This document shows positions 59,404-64,000 of a stretch of 64,000 nt of DNA, in pieces (within the stretch, counting starts at the first letter, position 1; every line of letters begins with the position of its first letter). The stretch covers positions 22,046,492-22,110,491 of the forward strand of contig CAMGYJ010000002.1 of NCBI GenBank assembly GCA_946122785.1, written 5' to 3'. A program made the translations under genes and the position numbers. This DNA comes from Linum tenue. Its lineage: Eukaryota; Streptophyta; Magnoliopsida; Malpighiales; Linaceae. Below the pieces are notes generated by a model. The model searched no databases. It saw nothing but the letters and a program-made list of their open reading frames with translations, and was not told where the DNA came from.

Positions 59404-60094
59404 ATGGATGATATATCGCAATGGTACCCGTAAGTATTGTTTACCAACTAATCGTTACGACGGTCTACTCTGCTACCTTTTCCTATTGAATGCCATTACT
59501 AACGTCTAACGGTTTTTTTTATAGAGACTTTATGGTTGAGCCTGGTTTCGTTGCAAAGCTGAAGTATGAGGAAGTAGTACATATGTCTATTTTGTCGGAT
59601 TCAATCGATCTTACATTATTGCAAGAGAATGGTGACGATGAGGTTATTGAAAATTTGAAATTAAATTTTTTGTCATTCATCCTTTCGATCTCTTTTGCAA
59701 TTATTGTGTTTGTTAATGCCTGTTAATTTTTTTTGAAATTCCTTTTCTTGTTTTAAACACCAGGGCACTTCTTACCTCATCTCCGGACGTGTCGGCGAGG
59801 TGAAGACATCCTGGTGTGCTGAATGTAGAGTTCATTTGATCCACCTAACTATCGAGGATGATTATTTGGATATTGAGGTTGTTTTCCCATCGACAAACTT
59901 GCGCAAAATCGTTTCAGATGTAGTAAGTGATAAAGATATGGCCAATGCCGATTTCGTTACCCTTATCAACTTGATTGGTGGAAACTCCTATGAGTTTATG
60001 GTCATATTGGGTCCTTGGAACAATGTGTCGAGTTATTTTGAGCTGTTATTGGTAAAATTATTTTTTCCTCCCGGAAACTGAATACCATTTCAGC
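59404..60094 (+). CDS. Unrecognised spliced gene candidate
   Basis: A consistent three- to four-exon model: 59404-59429, 59525-59642, 59764-60051 and a short last exon after TTTCAG at about 60093. All junctions are GT-AG and in phase, giving about 139 residues. The protein begins MDDISQWYPDFMVEPGFVAK and contains GTSYLISGRVGEVKTSWC, CRVHLIHLTIEDDY and ILGPWNNVSSYF. Composition is that of a soluble, acidic, folded protein. I do not recognise the family. It lies between two copies of repeat Y, so it could be TE-borne or a degraded gene. Confidence 0.45.
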
Positions 60095-60454
60095 AATGTC
60101 AATAGAATCTACTAAAGTTGCTTAGTGTCCGCGTTAATGTTATTTCTCTTGTTATGCAAGTGTACTAAGTGTGTGAACACAATGCTTTTTTGTACGGGTT
60201 CTGCCCTTCTTAATGAATTGTTGCTTGTATCTTTCTATACTTATCGAAACATTTCTCAATTACTTATAAATGGGATCAGTTGCCTAATGAAAAGTTATGA
60301 AACAAAATTCATGTTAATTTGGTTCAAATTACTGTATCATCAACATACCACACCCCAATTCGACTATCCAAAAGGCCATTATCTGTTCACCCAAGCTACC
60401 CCATAACTAACCATTTATCTCACCAACGTCCATCAAAACCCAACAACCATCAAA

Positions 60455-60680
60455 ACCATGGTTATCTCCAATTACCGCCCAGGGAAGACGATGAGACATG
60501 ACAAATGCCGTCGTTTGTGCTTGCTGCTAAAGCGAGAGTGTCCCCAGGACGACGTCGTTCCACAAGCGTAGCTGAAACATGATTACATGGATGTGGGTAA
60601 AAGAAATAAGAGAATATGGAGAATCGAACAGGCAACCTTGCGATGATAATAGCTAATCTTAACCATCAATGCTGTACAGG
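60455..60680 (-). repeat. Dispersed repeat Y, copy 2
   Basis: Same family as 58428-58630: GGGAAGACGATGAGACATG, GACGACGTCGTTCCAC, and on the minus strand CAGCATTGATGGTTAAGAT ... GGTTGCCTGTTCGATTC, where the last part looks like a pol III B box. Confidence 0.6.
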
Positions 60681-60944
60681 TATTTTGATAGTTTAAATGT
60701 ACACGATTTGTATACATATGTTGTAACAATTAAACATAATAACAAAAATAATTAAGGAAGCAAAATAAATGAAGACGATGACAATTTTTGTATAGAAGTC
60801 AATGGCTTTACCGTGACTATATTATATGAAAAAGCTATCTACATGTGCATACCATGCATTTGGACAATAAACCTTCCATACTACTTATAGACATCAGTTT
60901 TTGTCCGGGTTAAAATATTTTTAATAAAATGTTAGTTAGTTTCA

Positions 60945-61125
60945 ATTTAAGGTTTGCAATAGCAAATCTTTAATGGCCTTCTAACTAAAACGTATTTGTA
61001 GTGTTTTGGAAATGTATTGGTTATCATAACTGAATAAGATTAGCAATAGCAAATCTTATTTGGTACAATTTGGATTATTGAGATTAGCAATAGCAAATCT
61101 TAATCGATACAATTTGATAGTGATG
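60945..61125. repeat. Short tandem repeat, ~50-bp unit
   Basis: Three degenerate copies of GATTAGCAATAGCAAATCTT followed by AT..GGTACAATTTGG. Confidence 0.65.
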
Positions 61126-61231
61126 GCATGCTTCAGTTAGACGATCTAGTTTTAAATCGAAGGAGTTAGGCTATGGAATGAATACATGTATGATTCTCTA
61201 CCGTAGATCTAATCTAACGGTCATTATAAAT

Positions 61232-61500
61232 TATAGGCAAAATACACTTGCATAGCCAAAACTTTCACCTTTGTGCCACTTATAGCCACATTTGGCGAAA
61301 TACCACTAATAGCCACTTTTGAAAGATTATTGTTGCGTGCCAGATATAGCCATTTTCGTTAGAAACTATGACGGCGTTAATAACTCCGTCAACTTATTTG
61401 ACGGTTCGCTGACGAGGCGCCAAATCATCAACCACGTTAGCGACAACAAAGCAAAAATTGACACGTCATCTTAATAATTTATTTATTATTAAAAAATTTT
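61232..61500. repeat. TE-end-like sequence ahead of the GRF gene
   Basis: Wording such as GGCAAAATACACTTGCATAG, GCCACTTATAGCCAC and TAATAGCCACTTTTGAAAG is repetitive (TATAGCCA recurs four times) and of a kind common at plant transposon ends. No paired terminus was found to the right of 62355. Confidence 0.4.
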
Positions 61501-61812
61501 GAAACTTTCCCCATCTACCTGATCGCACGAGGCTACCAAAAATCCCCATCTATTTCCAGAAAACGAAATTAGGGCTTCCTTCTTCTCCATCTCTTTCTAT
61601 AAAACGAAATTAGGGTTCTTCCCAAATTTCCTCTTCCCCACGAAGGAGATACACGAAGCTGATCGATGCTTACTCCTCTTCCCCAAATCTTCTTCTAGTT
61701 TCTGAACGACTCGGCGCTTCTTCCTTCTTCCCCAAATCCCACTTCTTCTCGGCCGATTCGCGACCCCGAAATCGCTATTTCTCCTGGCCAGAACTTCACG
61801 CGAAGGTCAGCC

Positions 61813-62355
61813 ATGTCCAAACGAGCATCTTCCTCAACTTCGACTAGCATCAATAGCCGAGGGGCGGTACTCTGTTGGCACAAGAAGCCATGTGTGGTGA
61901 ATACATCTGGAACCAAAGCGAACCCAGGAAGACAGTTCTATGGGTGTCCATTTTGGATGGTAAGGTGTTTAGATATGGGTTTTGAAATTTTCATTGATGT
62001 GGGTTCTAAGTTAAATGCTCGTACGGTGCAGGACGAGAAGAAGAACTGTCGTTTTTTTAGGTGGGTGCGAATGAATGTCGATGAAGATAAGCACCATGAC
62101 TCTGAAATTGGGTGTTCGACGTTGAATATTGAAGAAAGTTTGAGGCTAGCTGAGTGTAAGGCGGAATGGAGGAAGAAGGAGAAGAAACTTTTGGCTGAAG
62201 AGCTATCAAGATGGATGAAGGCACATGAAATTATGCTAGCTGAAGGAAGGAGAGTTAATCATGAAATCCATGTAATTCGAGCTTTATTGATAGTGATTGT
62301 TGTACTGAACCTAATATTGGTTATTCTTATGTTGCATCACGTTATTATATGGTAG
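61813..62355 (+). CDS. GRF-type zinc finger protein with C-terminal membrane segment
   Basis: Small plant GRF-zinc-finger family protein, function not established. Preferred model: exons 61813-61959 and 62032-62355, intron 72 bp (WM|GTAAGG...GTGCAG|DE), giving 156 residues. This joins CWHKKPCVVNTSGTKANPGR and FYGCPFWM directly to DEKKNCRFFRWV, restoring the Cys4 GRF finger. The intron is a multiple of three without a stop, so unspliced mRNA would still be open (180 aa). A charged coiled-coil-like region (RLAECKAEWRKKEKKLLAEE) is followed by a hydrophobic segment (LLIVIVVLNLILVILMLHH) near the C-terminus. A Ser-rich N-terminus precedes the finger. Confidence 0.75.
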   Translation: MSKRASSSTSTSINSRGAVLCWHKKPCVVNTSGTKANPGRQFYGCPFWMVRCLDMGFEIFIDVGSKLNARTVQDEKKNCRFFRWVRMNVDEDKHHDSEIGCSTLNIEESLRLAECKAEWRKKEKKLLAEELSRWMKAHEIMLAEGRRVNHEIHVIRALLIVIVVLNLILVILMLHHVIIW

Positions 62356-63080
62356 GAAATTAATCGACATTGGTATGAGAAGCAAAAGGTTTCTGAAAAC
62401 GTAGTTGTCATCCTAAATGTTGTGTAGAAGCAATTGGTATTTGTGTTCTTAATGTAGTTGTGTTCTTAATGCTCATTACACTATATTGATTTAGAAAATG
62501 CCACACATTTGTCAATTAAGGCTGGCTACATAACTTGGTTTGTCTTTAGGGTATGTTTAAAATCAGGGATAAAATATTGGAATTCCATTAATATGTTTTA
62601 TAGGGTATGTGATTGTATTTGGTGCAGAAGACCACCTGAGTGGCAGGTAGCAGGTCCCGAATTTGGCATATGACACGAGTGGTTCTTGTAGATGTGGCAC
62701 TATAACATTGGTATTTTTAGATAGAGTGGATTCAATAGAAATTCTTCCATGCCCCGAGATCACCAAGTCATTTTACTGACATGGTACTCTCAACTAATAA
62801 AAAACAGCCACTTGGAAATTGAGTAATTAATAAAATACAGAAATGGAATTGACTCGCATTTAATTAGTTTCTCAATTAATTGGTTAATCTTTCCTTATTG
62901 ATTACTAGCACCGGGCCCGGCCCTTTGACCGGCTAGAGGCCCATTAATCCAACCATAAGGCATCTAGGCTCAATTGAATTAAAGGCCAATTTTTTCCCCT
63001 TTACTTTTATAAATTGAGTAAAATTATTAAACTAAGAAATAGTAACCCAAAATCAAAAGACGAAAACGGTCCAGTTTCCT
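62356..63080. other. Intergenic DNA
   Basis: No gene supported. It contains the motif CTAGCACCGGGCCCGGCCC at about 62907, echoing one at 38748, probably part of a dispersed repeat. Confidence 0.4.
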
Positions 63081-63452
63081 TCTTCTCTTCCATTCCTCTA
63101 TTCAGTCTCCGACGAAGACAGCAAAGGGCCACCAAATTCATTGCATGGACGCCGTTCCCTGTCTTCCTGTCTGCGTGACCGACTGCATTCTCAGTTTCAG
63201 CGATTGATTTCCAAACCCTACCTCGCAACATCTTTTCTTTCAGTCTCTCAACAACAGCGAAGTTGTTTCTAGCCTCTGATAATCCAGTCGACGGTGCCCA
63301 AAACGATTCCAGATTATGTGAAGGTATATGCATCTAAACAGGACTACGAATACTATCATTGAACTTTGTTTTCTCCCGATCTACTAACATCTTGGATTTC
63401 AGAAAGTGTTTCAGTTCGGGACTCCGACCAAAATCTTGCGAGCTCCACAGGT
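63080..63452 (+). other. Possible 5' exons of a gene continuing past the window
   Basis: A pyrimidine-rich leader-like stretch (63075-63320) with a possible donor (GTGAAG|GTATAT at about 63322) and a later exon-like piece after GGATTTCAG (about 63404) ending CCACAG|GTGCG. No conserved protein is encoded, so these may be untranslated exons. Confidence 0.25.
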
Positions 63453-64000
63453 GCGTTTGTTTCCATGGTTTTTCATACAATGTGGTTGGATCTATTAAAA
63501 TAAGGAACATGATTAGTTATGATTTATTCGATTGTAGCACAACATTAATCCATAGTTGAGGAAGTATATTTCAATATTATTTTCTTGGATCTGATTACGT
63601 AGTGTGTGTTGCATACAACCAAACCATTGTATATTGTTTGTTTAATACATAGTGGAGCAGTCATGGGTATAACAGCTTCCATTGAAGTTCCATAAAACAG
63701 TATATATTGTTATAGTTAAGAATCGATTATCCATGTAAGAATCAAAGATAAATAAGTCAAAAGAAGTAAAATCCAGGTCCAATTGAAAAATTCATCGAAG
63801 GATTGACAGAGTCATGTCTTGCTTTGCTATTGTTTGTTTATCTTCCTTTGTACATGATTAGTTTATTAGTGTAAGAACTCTAACCTCTTTTGATTTAATT
63901 GATCAGAGTCTATTTGATATTGGTCAATTGAAATACGAATTGGTTAATAATTCAACATTGCAAGTGTAATATGCATTGTGGTCCCAAACAACAACTAACA
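63453..64000. other. AT-rich DNA to the window edge
   Basis: No gene, element end or array recognised; could be intron of the candidate gene to the left. Confidence 0.35.

Overview
This window is nuclear DNA from a flowering plant, most likely a eudicot. The evidence is spliced genes with plant-type GT-AG introns, a chloroplast-division FtsZ, a plant SYP5-type SNARE, plant-type LINE, Ty3/gypsy, Mutator and hAT elements, an S-protein-homolog remnant, and short TTTAGGG-type telomeric runs. The species cannot be named from the sequence alone.

Four conserved housekeeping genes can be modelled exon by exon. They are DNA topoisomerase I (TOP1, +, 15 coding exons, 6194-11551, 877 aa), V-ATPase subunit e (VHA-e, +, 27499-29524, 70 aa), plastid FtsZ1 (+, 30386-32746, 423 aa) and a syntaxin of the SYP51/52 class (-, 33629-35598, 230 aa). 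FtsZ1 and SYP5 are convergent. These genes have unrelated cellular jobs (DNA topology, vacuolar acidification, plastid division, post-Golgi/vacuolar membrane fusion) and do not form a functional cluster.

The rest is mostly transposable elements and their remains. The left edge (1-3344) is the 5' half of a broken Ty3/gypsy element on the minus strand. Between TOP1 and VHA-e, a short spacer has been inflated to about 15 kb by serial insertions that can be delimited from target-site duplications (TSDs): a near-intact 6.6-kb LINE, a 3.66-kb non-coding hAT-like element, a 442-bp hAT-like MITE, a 794-bp hAT-like element and a 2.34-kb Mutator-like element (MULE). The MULE carries a PB1-like ORF, a plant-mobile-domain fragment and arrays of short CACCG palindromes. 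Two diverged copies of the spacer unit act as empty-site references for each other.

From about 36 kb to the right edge there are few conserved genes. The region holds a LINE remnant, a truncated S-protein homolog, a 1.25-kb foldback element with an 11-bp TSD, minisatellites, a broken 'putative plant transposon protein' ORF, and a MULE-like module. In that module a Ulp1-type (C48) protease gene with apparently intact catalytic residues lies head-to-head with a decayed FAR1-type transposase whose 3' end has been tandemly duplicated. Further right are two inverted copies of a dispersed repeat with a shared small ORF, foldback MITEs in TA-rich DNA, a truncated VPS35 gene fragment fused to a dispersed repeat, an unrecognised spliced gene candidate, and a small GRF-zinc-finger membrane protein gene. 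No tRNA, rRNA or CRISPR feature was seen.
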